64,000 bases of DNA from CAZZNQ01 sp964655775. Lineage in GTDB: Bacteria; Planctomycetota; Brocadiia; SM23-32. How positions within the stretch are numbered: position 1 is the first letter of the stretch; every line of letters starts with the position of its first letter. The stretch covers positions 1 to 64,000 of the forward strand of contig CAZZNQ010000009.1 in NCBI GenBank assembly GCA_964655775.1, read 5' to 3'. The notes below the pieces were generated by a model. That model worked only from the letters and a program-made list of their open reading frames with translations, did no database searches and had not been told where the DNA came from. The translations under genes and the position numbers were made by a program. This document shows positions 1 through 7,800 of the stretch, in pieces.

Positions 1-10
1 GGTTGTCGCC

Positions 11-68
11 GTAGAACAGATGATTCTTTGCCATTTTGCCGCCCCAATAGTGCCGAGCGCTGTTCTAC
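11..68. repeat. 9-bp inverted repeat at the window edge
   Basis: GTAGAACAG at 11-19 and its exact reverse complement CTGTTCTAC at 60-68 are separated by 40 bases. A related TTCTACAG lies at 126-133, inside the following promoter. The spacing suits a binding-site pair or cruciform better than a terminator, and no T-run follows. Function is inference. Confidence 0.35.
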
Positions 69-100
69 TCTACCGCCATACATGCGTCAAGCGAAATCCG

Positions 101-129
101 TTGACTTGAGTTGTAGGAAGACCTATTCT
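101..129 (+). promoter_or_regulatory. sigma70-like promoter with overlapping inverted repeat
   Basis: TTGACT (101-106), a 17-nt spacer and TATTCT (124-129). AGACCT at 119-124 and AGGTCT at 134-139 form an inverted repeat across the -10 and probable start site, as an operator would. It lies about 55 nt upstream of the first small gene. Confidence 0.5.
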
Positions 130-184
130 ACAGAGGTCTACTTGGGGTGCCATTCCAGATAACCCCACAAACAGGCGGGAGGCT

Positions 185-472
185 ATGGGTGGCAGCACGG
201 AGGGAGCTTTCTCTCTTGCGATGACGGCGAAAGGGGCGTACCTAATGGACGCGAAGATTGCTGCAAGCCAGATTGACACCATCCGACGGCATGATTTGGG
301 CACACTCATTGACCTGCTGGACGAGATAGCTCAAGCCGTGTCTTCGCTGGAGAAGGGAGACGCGGCGGAGTGCATGCGCCGAATGCCCGAGGTCGCTTAT
401 GTTCAGGGGCTCGCTCAACGCGTCAACTCTGACCTGGGGTCTCTGGCTGCCGAGATGCGAGGGGTGAGTTAG
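185..472 (+). CDS. small helical hypothetical protein
   Basis: A 95-codon reading frame downstream of a good promoter. I do not recognise a family. From the internal Met at 245 the protein is strongly helical and charged, with Leu/Ile heptad-like spacing (DLGTLIDLLDEIAQAV) and no signal peptide, membrane segment or cysteine motif. Two starts compete: ATG 185, with GGGAGG only 2-3 nt away, and ATG 245, with AGGGG about 8 nt upstream, which gives 75 residues and fits the helical part better. It converges with the secreted Asp-box gene. It could be a small regulator or antitoxin-like protein, but nothing specific supports that. Confidence 0.45.
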   Translation: MGGSTEGAFSLAMTAKGAYLMDAKIAASQIDTIRRHDLGTLIDLLDEIAQAVSSLEKGDAAECMRRMPEVAYVQGLAQRVNSDLGSLAAEMRGVS

Positions 473-484
473 ACCGCCAGACAA

Positions 485-507
485 CATGGAGGCACGCTGT
501 CTCCATG
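485..507. terminator. hairpin between convergent genes
   Basis: CATGGAG (485-491) pairs perfectly with CTCCATG (501-507) across a 9-nt loop, 13 nt after the stop of the first small gene. There is no T-tract, so intrinsic termination is uncertain. The rest of the 155-nt gap before the next stop shows nothing clear. Confidence 0.3.
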
Positions 508-627
508 CAATGCTGCGTTCCTTCAGTCTTCCAGGCCGAGGATGCTGGCCAGCTGCGGCGACATTAACGAGTCGACGCCCTGAGCGCAGCGTCAACACCT
601 TTCGAGAGTATCTCTTGCGCCGACGGG

Positions 628-2811
628 TCACGGGCTGGCGGCGCGGCGCCAGTCGTCGGGGAGGCGGCTGTAGACGGTGTTCGCGCTGGGGTAGGGCGGC
701 CCCAGCACGCGCGTGCCGATGCAGCCGCCTGTGAACACGTCGCCGGTGTGGGGGCTGACGGCCAGCCCGCCGGCGCCCATCCGGGGCTGGTTGCGCGTGA
801 TGTCCGCCCAGGATTCGCCGCCGTCGACGCTCCGGAACAGGAACGGCAGCCCCGTGGCGTGCGTGCCGGCGTAGATCACGTTCGGGTGGCGGGGGTCCAC
901 GGCGATCCGCCGGACGAAGTTGCGGTGATCGGGCGCGCCCACGTGCTCCAGCACGCCCAGGCTGCGCCAGCTTCGGCCGTCGAACAGGGCCAGGTCGCCC
1001 GCGCGGTCGATGGAGTAGAACCGGTCCGCGTTGCCGGGGTCCACCAGGAACGTGGGCTTCGCGTCCAGTTGGCCCAGCGCCCAGTCCGTCTTCGCGTAGA
1101 CGCGCCAGTTGCGGCCGCGGTCGTCGGAGCGGAAGACGGTTCTCCGCATGCGGTCGACGGCGTAGACGGTGTCCGGCTGGGCGTGCGAATGGCCCATGAT
1201 GTCGGCTTCATGCTGCGCCAGGAAGGGCACGGGCTGGAAGGTGCGGCCGCCGTCGGTCGAGATGGTGCGGCCGGCGTAGACGACGCTCGGGTCGCGGTCG
1301 TGGAACGCCACGTAGAGCCGCCGGGCGGTTGCGGGGTCAGCGATCTGCCACTCGCGGCCGGCGTTCTCGCTGCGGATGAGGACGGTGTCCCAGTACATGC
1401 CGACGGTGCAGACGACGGTCTCCGAGCCGGGCACGGGGGCGATGTCGCCGGAGTACATTCCGGAGTGCGCGATCAGGCCGTCGCGTTTCCATTCCCAGGG
1501 CGAGGAGCGCCGGCGGAAGAAGGCGCCGCCGTTGTCCGTGATGACCATGCCGACGTCGTAGAGGAAGAAGGCGAAGCGGTCGGGGTCGAAGCGATCGAAG
1601 GCGACGGCGCGGGTGAACCAGCCCCAGGCGTAGCCGGTCCAGAGGGTGGAGCTGTCGCGGAACGTGCGGCCGGCGTCCTCGGTGCGCCAGAGCGTCGCCC
1701 GGGAGTAGCCGACGGCGGAGTCGGGGTTGCGGGGATCGGGCAGCACGGCGGAATGCGCGCCATCGAAGCCGAACTTCCAGGAGCCGGTGTCGCGGTTGAG
1801 TCCCGGGGCGGGTTCCATTTTCGGCTTGGTCCAGCTATCGCCGCCGTCGCGGGTGACCAGCGTGCCCGCCCCGCGCCGGCCGACCAGATAGATCAGGTCG
1901 CGCTGCGTGGGATGGACGAAGGCGTACATCGCGTCGAAGGCGTGCACCCTCTCGAACTGCGTGCCGCCGTTGCGGGAGCGGAACAGGCCCGCGCCGACGA
2001 CGGTGACGTGGAGGTCGGACGGATCGCGCGGGCTAAGGCTGATCGAGCCGACCGGGCCCGCCGGCAGGTCGCCCAGGCGGCGCAGCGTAGCGCCGGCGTC
2101 GCCGCTGCAGAAGAGGCCCTCGCTGGAGGCCATGAGGATGCTCTCGGGGTCGGTGGGATGGACCCTTACGGCGTAGATCATCTCGTGATCGGACAGGTCG
2201 CGCACGCGCCGCCAGGAGCGCCCGCCGTCGTCCGACAAGTAGAGGCCGTTGGCGGGGAAGGCGGCGTACCAGCGTCGCGCGCCGGCCCGGGTGACGCTCG
2301 ACGGCGCCCAGGCGACGTTCTCCTGGTGGCTGCGCTGGTGCTGGGTTTCGGTCTGGAGCACCAGGTCCCAGCTCTCGCCGCCGTCGGTGGAGCGGTAGAG
2401 GCCCTGGTAGTCGCGGGAGTAGTAGTCCCACGCCTCGTCGATCACGGCGAGCACGGTGTCCGGGTCGACGGGGTCGACGGCGATCGACTGTCCGCACTTG
2501 GCGAACATGCCGCGGCAGAGGGGGTGGTCCCAGGTGCGGCCGTTGTCGGTGCTGCGCCAGACCTGGCCGACGTCGTGGGAGAGGTAGATGACGTCCGGGT
2601 TCGACGCCGAGCGCGCGATGCCCTGGGGGTGCTGTTCGGCCTCGCCCCCGATGCGGCCCTGTCGGTACTCCTCTTCGGACCGGATCGGCAGGATTCGCCA
2701 TTGGGGTTCCGGCTGCGCTGCCGAGGCGAGTGGGCAGACGGCCAGAGTCACCAGCAGGACACCGGCAAACGCGAGGAGTCGGGCCGACAGGCCTGTCTTC
2801 TGCAAGGTCAT
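628..2811 (-). CDS. secreted Asp-box (BNR) repeat protein, VPS10/sortilin-like
   Basis: About 727 residues. A signal peptide (hydrophobic stretch from LLAFAGVLLVTLAV, ending near ASAAQ) points to export. Roughly a dozen Asp-box motifs of the S-x-D-x-G-x-(T/S)-W type run through the protein, for example STDNGRTW, STDGGESW, SDDGGRSW, TRDGGDSW, STDGGRTF, SDDRGRNW and SVDGGESW. This is typical of multi-bladed propellers related to sortilin and GH74-like exo-acting proteins. No catalytic pair can be assigned, so the substrate is unknown; a glycan-binding or glycosidase role is inference. The start at 2811 places the signal peptide at the N-terminus; a longer frame exists upstream but covers the promoter. 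It is divergent from the sulfatase gene. Confidence 0.85.
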   Translation of the reverse strand: MTLQKTGLSARLLAFAGVLLVTLAVCPLASAAQPEPQWRILPIRSEEEYRQGRIGGEAEQHPQGIARSASNPDVIYLSHDVGQVWRSTDNGRTWDHPLCRGMFAKCGQSIAVDPVDPDTVLAVIDEAWDYYSRDYQGLYRSTDGGESWDLVLQTETQHQRSHQENVAWAPSSVTRAGARRWYAAFPANGLYLSDDGGRSWRRVRDLSDHEMIYAVRVHPTDPESILMASSEGLFCSGDAGATLRRLGDLPAGPVGSISLSPRDPSDLHVTVVGAGLFRSRNGGTQFERVHAFDAMYAFVHPTQRDLIYLVGRRGAGTLVTRDGGDSWTKPKMEPAPGLNRDTGSWKFGFDGAHSAVLPDPRNPDSAVGYSRATLWRTEDAGRTFRDSSTLWTGYAWGWFTRAVAFDRFDPDRFAFFLYDVGMVITDNGGAFFRRRSSPWEWKRDGLIAHSGMYSGDIAPVPGSETVVCTVGMYWDTVLIRSENAGREWQIADPATARRLYVAFHDRDPSVVYAGRTISTDGGRTFQPVPFLAQHEADIMGHSHAQPDTVYAVDRMRRTVFRSDDRGRNWRVYAKTDWALGQLDAKPTFLVDPGNADRFYSIDRAGDLALFDGRSWRSLGVLEHVGAPDHRNFVRRIAVDPRHPNVIYAGTHATGLPFLFRSVDGGESWADITRNQPRMGAGGLAVSPHTGDVFTGGCIGTRVLGPPYPSANTVYSRLPDDWRRAASP

Positions 2812-2869
2812 TCTCCGTTCGGGAAGACGCCGGGCCGGATGGCCCGGTGTGTGAAGCGCGACCTCCGCC

Positions 2870-2897
2870 AGCATAGCCCTTGGCGGCGCCGTGTCAA
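2870..2897 (-). promoter_or_regulatory. sigma70-like promoter of the Asp-box gene
   Basis: Minus strand: TTGACA (2892-2897), 16-nt spacer, TATGCT (2870-2875), about 60 nt before the ATG at 2811. The same TATGCT -10 box recurs at two other promoters in the window. Confidence 0.6.
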
Positions 2898-2920
2898 GTT
2901 GCGGTGGGCGCGGTATTCCG

Positions 2921-2948
2921 TTGACAATCGCGCCGGAGGCCGTAGAGT
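2921..2948 (+). promoter_or_regulatory. sigma70-like promoter of the sulfatase gene
   Basis: TTGACA (2921-2926), 16-nt spacer, TAGAGT (2943-2948), about 45 nt before the ATG at 2994. It is divergent from the Asp-box gene promoter, with 23 nt between the two -35 boxes. Confidence 0.55.
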
Positions 2949-2993
2949 TCTGTTGACGTTGCGCCCGGGAATCCGGCAACTGCGGAGAGAGCC

Positions 2994-4316
2994 ATGGCGG
3001 AAGACAGACCGAACGTGCTGTTCATAGCGATCGACGACCTGCGGCCCCAGCTCGGATGCTACGGGCGTTCGCAGATGGTTACGCCCAACATCGACGCGCT
3101 GGCGTCAGACGGCGTTCTGTTCGAGCGCGCCTACTGCCAGGTGCCCGTCTGCGGCGCCTCGCGCGCCAGCCTGCTGACCGGCGTCCGTGCGGAGCGGGAC
3201 CGCTTCGTGAACTACCACACCTGGGCGGACGAGGACCTGCCGGGCGCCCGCACGCTGCCGCAGCACTTCCGCGAGCACGGCTACACGACGGTCTCGGACG
3301 GGAAGGTTTTCCATCACCTGACCGACTGCGCGGAGCGAAGCTGGAGCGCCGAGCCGTGGCGCCCCCAGCCCGAGGACGGCGACTGGCGCAACTACCTGCT
3401 GGAAGAGAACAAGCCCGAGCCGAGCAGCGAAGGCCGGGGCACGCCTTACGAGTGCGTCGACGTTCCGGATGCGGCCTACTTCGACGGCCAGATCGCCGAG
3501 CGCGCCGTCCGCGACATGCGCAGACTGGCGAGGGAGGGGGAGCCGTGGTTCCTGGCCGTGGGGTTCCTCAAGCCCCACCTGCCGTTCAACGCGCCGAAAC
3601 GCTACTGGGACATGTACCGCCGCGACGACGTGAACCTGGCGGATAATCCCTATCCGCCGGACGACGCCCCCGAGGAGGCCATCCACAACTGGGGCGAGCT
3701 GCGCGCCTACCTCGGCATCCCGGCGGAGGGACCGCTGTCCGAGGAGATGTCCCGCGCCATGGTCCACGGCTACTACGCCGCTACCAGCTACACCGACGCG
3801 CAGGTGGGGCTGGTGCTGGACGAACTGGACCGCCTGGGCCTGGCCGAGGGTACCGTGGTGGTGCTCTGGGGCGACCACGGCTGGCAACTGGGCGAGCACG
3901 GGCTCTGGTGCAAGCACTGCAATTTCAACACGTCGCTCAACGCGCCCCTGATAGTGCGGCACGCGGGTGTGGGACGGGGGACGACGCGGCGCGAACTGGT
4001 CGAGTTCGTGGACATCTACCCGACGCTGTGCGAGCTGGCGGGGCTGTCGCTGCCCGACCACCTGCATGGCGCGAGCATGGTGCCGCTGCTCGGCACGGGC
4101 GAGGCGGAATGGAAGACGGCCGCGTTCAGCCGATTCCACGCCGGCGATTCCGTGCGCACAGACCGCTACCTCTACACGCAATGGACCGACGAGGAGGGGA
4201 GCGTCACCGCGCGGATGCTCTACGACCACGAGCGGGACGAGGCGGAGAACTGGAACCTGGCCGGACGGCCCGAGAACGCACAGTTGGTGGAACAACTGGC
4301 CGCCCGGCTCGCCTGA
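2994..4316 (+). CDS. sulfatase, iduronate-2-sulfatase-like
   Basis: A 440-residue arylsulfatase-fold hydrolase expected to remove sulfate esters from glycans. Asp14-Asp15 after PNVLFIAIDD are metal ligands. The formylglycine site is Cys53 in C-G-A-S-R followed by ASLLTG, so the usual CxPxR proline is an alanine. The later GDHGWQLGEHG block is the conserved metal/substrate loop of iduronate-sulfatase-like members. No signal peptide is visible, although many relatives are exported. Length is near the family norm. Oxidation of Cys53 needs a maturase, which is not in this window; the Ala variant suits an anaerobic-type (radical SAM) maturase, from family knowledge. The start has a GGAGAG site just upstream. 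Confidence 0.92.
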   Translation: MAEDRPNVLFIAIDDLRPQLGCYGRSQMVTPNIDALASDGVLFERAYCQVPVCGASRASLLTGVRAERDRFVNYHTWADEDLPGARTLPQHFREHGYTTVSDGKVFHHLTDCAERSWSAEPWRPQPEDGDWRNYLLEENKPEPSSEGRGTPYECVDVPDAAYFDGQIAERAVRDMRRLAREGEPWFLAVGFLKPHLPFNAPKRYWDMYRRDDVNLADNPYPPDDAPEEAIHNWGELRAYLGIPAEGPLSEEMSRAMVHGYYAATSYTDAQVGLVLDELDRLGLAEGTVVVLWGDHGWQLGEHGLWCKHCNFNTSLNAPLIVRHAGVGRGTTRRELVEFVDIYPTLCELAGLSLPDHLHGASMVPLLGTGEAEWKTAAFSRFHAGDSVRTDRYLYTQWTDEEGSVTARMLYDHERDEAENWNLAGRPENAQLVEQLAARLA

Positions 4317-4331
4317 ACAGTTTCCGGGCGG

Positions 4332-6041
4332 TCATTGGGTGCGGGCGGAGGCGATGGGCAGCCGCAGGTGCGAGGGGTGCTCGGCGTCGTGGTAGATACG
4401 CTGCCGGGCGGGCCGGGTGCGGGTTCCCGTCGCGATGTCATCGCCGGTGTTAGTGTTGCGGTCCCAGAGGGGGAAGTTGCTGCTGGAAAGGTGCAGGCGG
4501 ATACGGTGGCCCTTCCCGAAGACGTAGCTGGTGGGCAGCAGATGCAGCTCGTACCGTTCGAGGTCGCCGGGCGTGAGCGGCTTCGGCGGACCGTAGAGGC
4601 TGTCGCGGTAGCGCGCGCGGACGATGCCCATCGTCACGTTGTAGGGCGTTCCGTCCGGCTCCACGTCGAGCAGCACGGCCGTCCAGTCTGTGTCCGGTGC
4701 GTCGGACGCAGCCCAGAAGACGACCGACACCGGCCCGGTGACCTCGGTGTCTTCCGTCAGGACGTCGGCGCTGAAGACCAGCACGTCGTCGCGCTCCTCG
4801 TGCGCGCTGTGATCGTAGGAGCCGACCGGCACCAGGGCGTGGTCGAAGTAGATCGAATGGTTCCCGCCGAGTGTCGGGACCGGATCGTCGGGATCGTAGA
4901 CGTACTCGCTGGGCGACTCGTCTCCGGGTGGAACTGAGGTCAGCCTTCCGGAACGACGGTCATCGCCTGAGCCCAGGTAGAGTTTCTGTGCCGAGCAGTC
5001 CGCCGGGGGCCACTTGTCGCAGTACCGCCAGCGGTTGGCGCCCATGGTGAAAACCTTCACCGGCGGCTCATCCTCCAGGCCGTTCTCCTTGCCCTTCAGC
5101 ACATGATCAAGCCACCGGACCGACGCCTTCACCACGTCCTCGCGGCCGTCGCCGTAGTCGCGTCCGTCCGTCGGGAACTGGCTGACATGTTGCGTGGCGT
5201 CGATCGCGATGCGCACTTCCGGCGTCGCACCGTTGCTCCGCAGCGCGCTCCAAAGGGCGAGGGCCGATCCGGAATAGTAGTCCCACCAGCCGCCGAACAG
5301 CAGGACGGGGATGCGCACGTTCTCATAGCCGTGGTCGGGCGTCCACCGGTCCTGCGTTACGTACTGCCGCCAGAGCGGGCTTAGCTCCCCTCGGCCGCGC
5401 AGGTCCAGTTCGATGAGGGGCAGGTGCTTGTAGGCGTCGCGGTCGGTGTCCCAGGGCGGTTGGCGGATATCCGGGATGGCGCGGCTGTGGGCCGTCATGG
5501 CGAGGGTCACGGCGCCGTTGGCGCGGTATCCCCAGACTCCCCAGTCGCCGAAGGAGGCGCCGTAATTCTGCGGGATGATGGCCTTGAGGTGGGGCGGGGC
5601 GGCGGTGGCGGCCTGGAAGGCGGTGATGCCGCCGGCGGACTTGCCCGTCATGGCCACCTGGCCGTTGCACCAGGGCTGCGCGGCGATCCACTCGACCGTG
5701 TCGTAACCGTCCACGTCATCGCGGGTGAAGCGGGTGCCCGGCTCGCCCCGCACGTCGCCCTCCTTGCCGTCGCGAAACGCAGCGACGGCGAAGGCGTAGT
5801 CGTTCGCGACCCAGGTCGGCCCGCCCAGATGCCCGGGCGGCGTGGTGTTGTACCAGCGCACCAGCACCACCGGCCACGGGCCTTCTCCGTGCGGCAGCCA
5901 GGCCCGCAGGGGCAGGTCCAGGCCGTCGCGCATCCTGATCTCCGCCGACACGTCCGGTTCTCCGAGCGTCGCAGCTACTCCTGTCTTGCCCATGCCGACC
6001 ACCAGTGTCAGAACCGTCGCGAATGCGAGCAACTTGCACAT
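4332..6041 (-). CDS. CocE/NonD family alpha/beta hydrolase, secreted
   Basis: A 569-residue member of the X-Pro dipeptidyl-peptidase (S15)/cocaine-esterase superfamily. An N-terminal signal peptide (about residues 1-23, ending GVAA) predicts export. The nucleophile elbow is G-K-S-A-G-G with Ser135. An oxyanion-loop Tyr-containing segment (VRWYNTTPPG) and a C-terminal jelly-roll domain rich in HLSSSNFP-type motifs complete the architecture. Substrate is unknown; relatives hydrolyse esters, amides or prolyl peptides. It converges with the sulfatase gene (15 nt between stops) and diverges from the C45-like gene. A TACAAT -10-like box lies at 6080-6085 on the minus strand without a clear -35. Confidence 0.88.
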   Translation of the reverse strand: MCKLLAFATVLTLVVGMGKTGVAATLGEPDVSAEIRMRDGLDLPLRAWLPHGEGPWPVVLVRWYNTTPPGHLGGPTWVANDYAFAVAAFRDGKEGDVRGEPGTRFTRDDVDGYDTVEWIAAQPWCNGQVAMTGKSAGGITAFQAATAAPPHLKAIIPQNYGASFGDWGVWGYRANGAVTLAMTAHSRAIPDIRQPPWDTDRDAYKHLPLIELDLRGRGELSPLWRQYVTQDRWTPDHGYENVRIPVLLFGGWWDYYSGSALALWSALRSNGATPEVRIAIDATQHVSQFPTDGRDYGDGREDVVKASVRWLDHVLKGKENGLEDEPPVKVFTMGANRWRYCDKWPPADCSAQKLYLGSGDDRRSGRLTSVPPGDESPSEYVYDPDDPVPTLGGNHSIYFDHALVPVGSYDHSAHEERDDVLVFSADVLTEDTEVTGPVSVVFWAASDAPDTDWTAVLLDVEPDGTPYNVTMGIVRARYRDSLYGPPKPLTPGDLERYELHLLPTSYVFGKGHRIRLHLSSSNFPLWDRNTNTGDDIATGTRTRPARQRIYHDAEHPSHLRLPIASARTQ

Positions 6042-6136
6042 AGCCGATCCAGCCGAAGAGGGTTCTTCTCCGGGACGCTATTGTAGCGCACGCCATCGCA
6101 GACCGGTATGGCGCAGAGGCCGGCGGTCGCCCCGTA

Positions 6137-6165
6137 TTGACAATATGGCCGGTTCTGCCTATGCT
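6137..6165 (+). promoter_or_regulatory. sigma70-like promoter of the hydrolase/ligase operon
   Basis: TTGACA (6137-6142), 17-nt spacer, TATGCT (6160-6165). This rules out the in-frame TTG at 6137 as a start and leaves about 64 nt of leader before the ATG at 6236. Confidence 0.65.
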
Positions 6166-6235
6166 TCCTGCGGTTGCCTGCGCCGGGTGCGGCGCATCTC
6201 AAGGGAGAGGAGGGGACGCCATCGCCGAGGACCGG

Positions 6236-7780
6236 ATGCGGAACGTGCCGTTCAGGCTTACGAGCGAGATTCCCCACTGCCGGTCGCTCTGGATCGGCGT
6301 GCTGCGCGGGACCTGGCGCGAGATGGGTTTGCAGTACGGCAGTCGGTGCGGGAAGGACATCCGGCGCGTGTTCGATCACTACTGGGAACGGCAGGTCTTG
6401 GCGGGCGGGAGCCTGTGGCAGCAAAATCGGAGCGAGCGGGAACGTGTTCGCTATGCGACCAGCTACCTGCGGCGGAGCTTCCAGGAGCTCGATCGCCTGC
6501 GGCCCGAGCTGATCGAGATGCTTGAGGGCATGGCCGAGGGCGCGGCGACCGAGTTGGACCGTTCGCAGCATGCCGACGCCTGCGACCATTTCCTCAAAGT
6601 GGCGCTGATCAACTACTCCTCGACGCCCCACTTCCATCCGCATTGGGACTTCGAGGCCGACCGGCCCGGGACCCGTGAGGCCCAGCACGAAACCGGGGAT
6701 ATTACCGACGAAGACGGCGACTGCAACGGTCTGTGGGTGCGAGGCAAGGCGACGCGGACCGGGCACACATACGCGATGCGGACCGCGCAGTCACGACATA
6801 TTGCTCCGGGGGGAACCGCCCGACAGCGGCAGGTGGCGTACGTCGCCGTGCCGGACGATCCCGCCGCGCGCGTCTTCTGGGGCAACGGCCGGGCCGGCAA
6901 CCTGGGCGGCATAGGCGGCGGTCTCATGAACGACCGAGGCGTCTGCTGTCTGACCAGCGGCGCGGCCGACCCGACGGGTTCCCGCGTTGAGATGGATGCG
7001 GCGATGGCGCCCGGCATCCGCGACTTTCCCCTGGCCTCGGCGTGCGTCATCTTCTCGGACAGCGCCCGGGAAGCCGCCGAGATGGCCACCGTGGGAACCG
7101 CGGAATACCGGAAGCGGACCGGACGCAGTACGGTCTTCCGCGCTCGGGGTTCCAGCATCGTCTTCGCCGATAGCGAAGATGCCTTCTGCGTGGAGCAGAA
7201 TGCACGCCAGTACGCGGTGCGGCGCCCCGGAGACCTGGGCGAGAAGAATGCCGACTACCTGGTCCACGCCAACCACTTCAAGTCCACAGCCGGCCTCTTC
7301 GACGAGGCGAACGTTTTCCATTGCGACCGTGCGATGGCCGACTTCGCCCCGGAGCAGACCGACCCGCCGAACAGCTCCTACTTCCGCTTCTGGTCCGGCA
7401 TGTGGATGCTGCGGAACGCCTGCGGCCGCATCGACGACGCCGTGATGCGCGAGGAGATCGCGGCCTCGCACGTCGGGTTCAACGAGGCGGGGACCCGCTT
7501 CGATCCGGACCACGAGACGGGCAGGCCCAGTCCGGAGGTGAGCGGCCCCGGCGATCGGTCGGCCTGGCACGGCACGTTCTGCGCGCATGCGGGCCCGTTC
7601 ACGCCGGAGAATCCGCTGGGCGTCGGCGGCAACGCCGAGACGACGGTGTTCGACCTGACCGACCGGCGGGTCTGGTGGGTGCCGGTCTGGCCGTGTCACT
7701 ACCGGGAACGGGATCTGGATTGGCACTGCCTGGACCTGAAGCCGTTCGCCGAGTTGCGGCGGACGGTCGATAACGCCTGA
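6236..7780 (+). CDS. C45-like Ntn hydrolase/acyltransferase
   Basis: About 514 residues resembling the C45 family (acyl-CoA:6-APA acyltransferase-like, self-processing N-terminal nucleophile enzymes). The candidate nucleophile is Cys163 in D-C-N-G-L, followed by the family-like GKATRTGHTYAMRTAQ strand pair. The preceding ~160 residues, including GTWREMGLQYG, would be the propeptide or small chain. A later LGGIGGGLMNDRGVC block and a C-terminal GVGGNAETTVFDL block fit the Ntn fold. Such enzymes hydrolyse or transfer acyl groups on amides; the substrate is unknown. The start at 6236 has GAGG five bases upstream; the longer frame begins inside the promoter. The next gene starts about 20 nt downstream. 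Family assignment is by motif recall. Confidence 0.7.
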   Translation: MRNVPFRLTSEIPHCRSLWIGVLRGTWREMGLQYGSRCGKDIRRVFDHYWERQVLAGGSLWQQNRSERERVRYATSYLRRSFQELDRLRPELIEMLEGMAEGAATELDRSQHADACDHFLKVALINYSSTPHFHPHWDFEADRPGTREAQHETGDITDEDGDCNGLWVRGKATRTGHTYAMRTAQSRHIAPGGTARQRQVAYVAVPDDPAARVFWGNGRAGNLGGIGGGLMNDRGVCCLTSGAADPTGSRVEMDAAMAPGIRDFPLASACVIFSDSAREAAEMATVGTAEYRKRTGRSTVFRARGSSIVFADSEDAFCVEQNARQYAVRRPGDLGEKNADYLVHANHFKSTAGLFDEANVFHCDRAMADFAPEQTDPPNSSYFRFWSGMWMLRNACGRIDDAVMREEIAASHVGFNEAGTRFDPDHETGRPSPEVSGPGDRSAWHGTFCAHAGPFTPENPLGVGGNAETTVFDLTDRRVWWVPVWPCHYRERDLDWHCLDLKPFAELRRTVDNA

Positions 7781-7800
7781 TTCAGCAGGGGGAGTTGCGC

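Noticed and set aside
748..3027. Long plus-strand frame (759 codons) opposite the Asp-box gene
   Set aside because: Composition is the Val/Gly/Ala/Arg-rich shadow typical of the antisense of GC-rich genes. The opposite strand has clear Asp-box repeats, a signal peptide and a promoter.
6137..6235. N-terminal extension of the C45-like protein from a TTG at 6137
   Set aside because: The TTG is the -35 box of a good promoter and has no ribosome site. ATG 6236 has GAGG five bases upstream.
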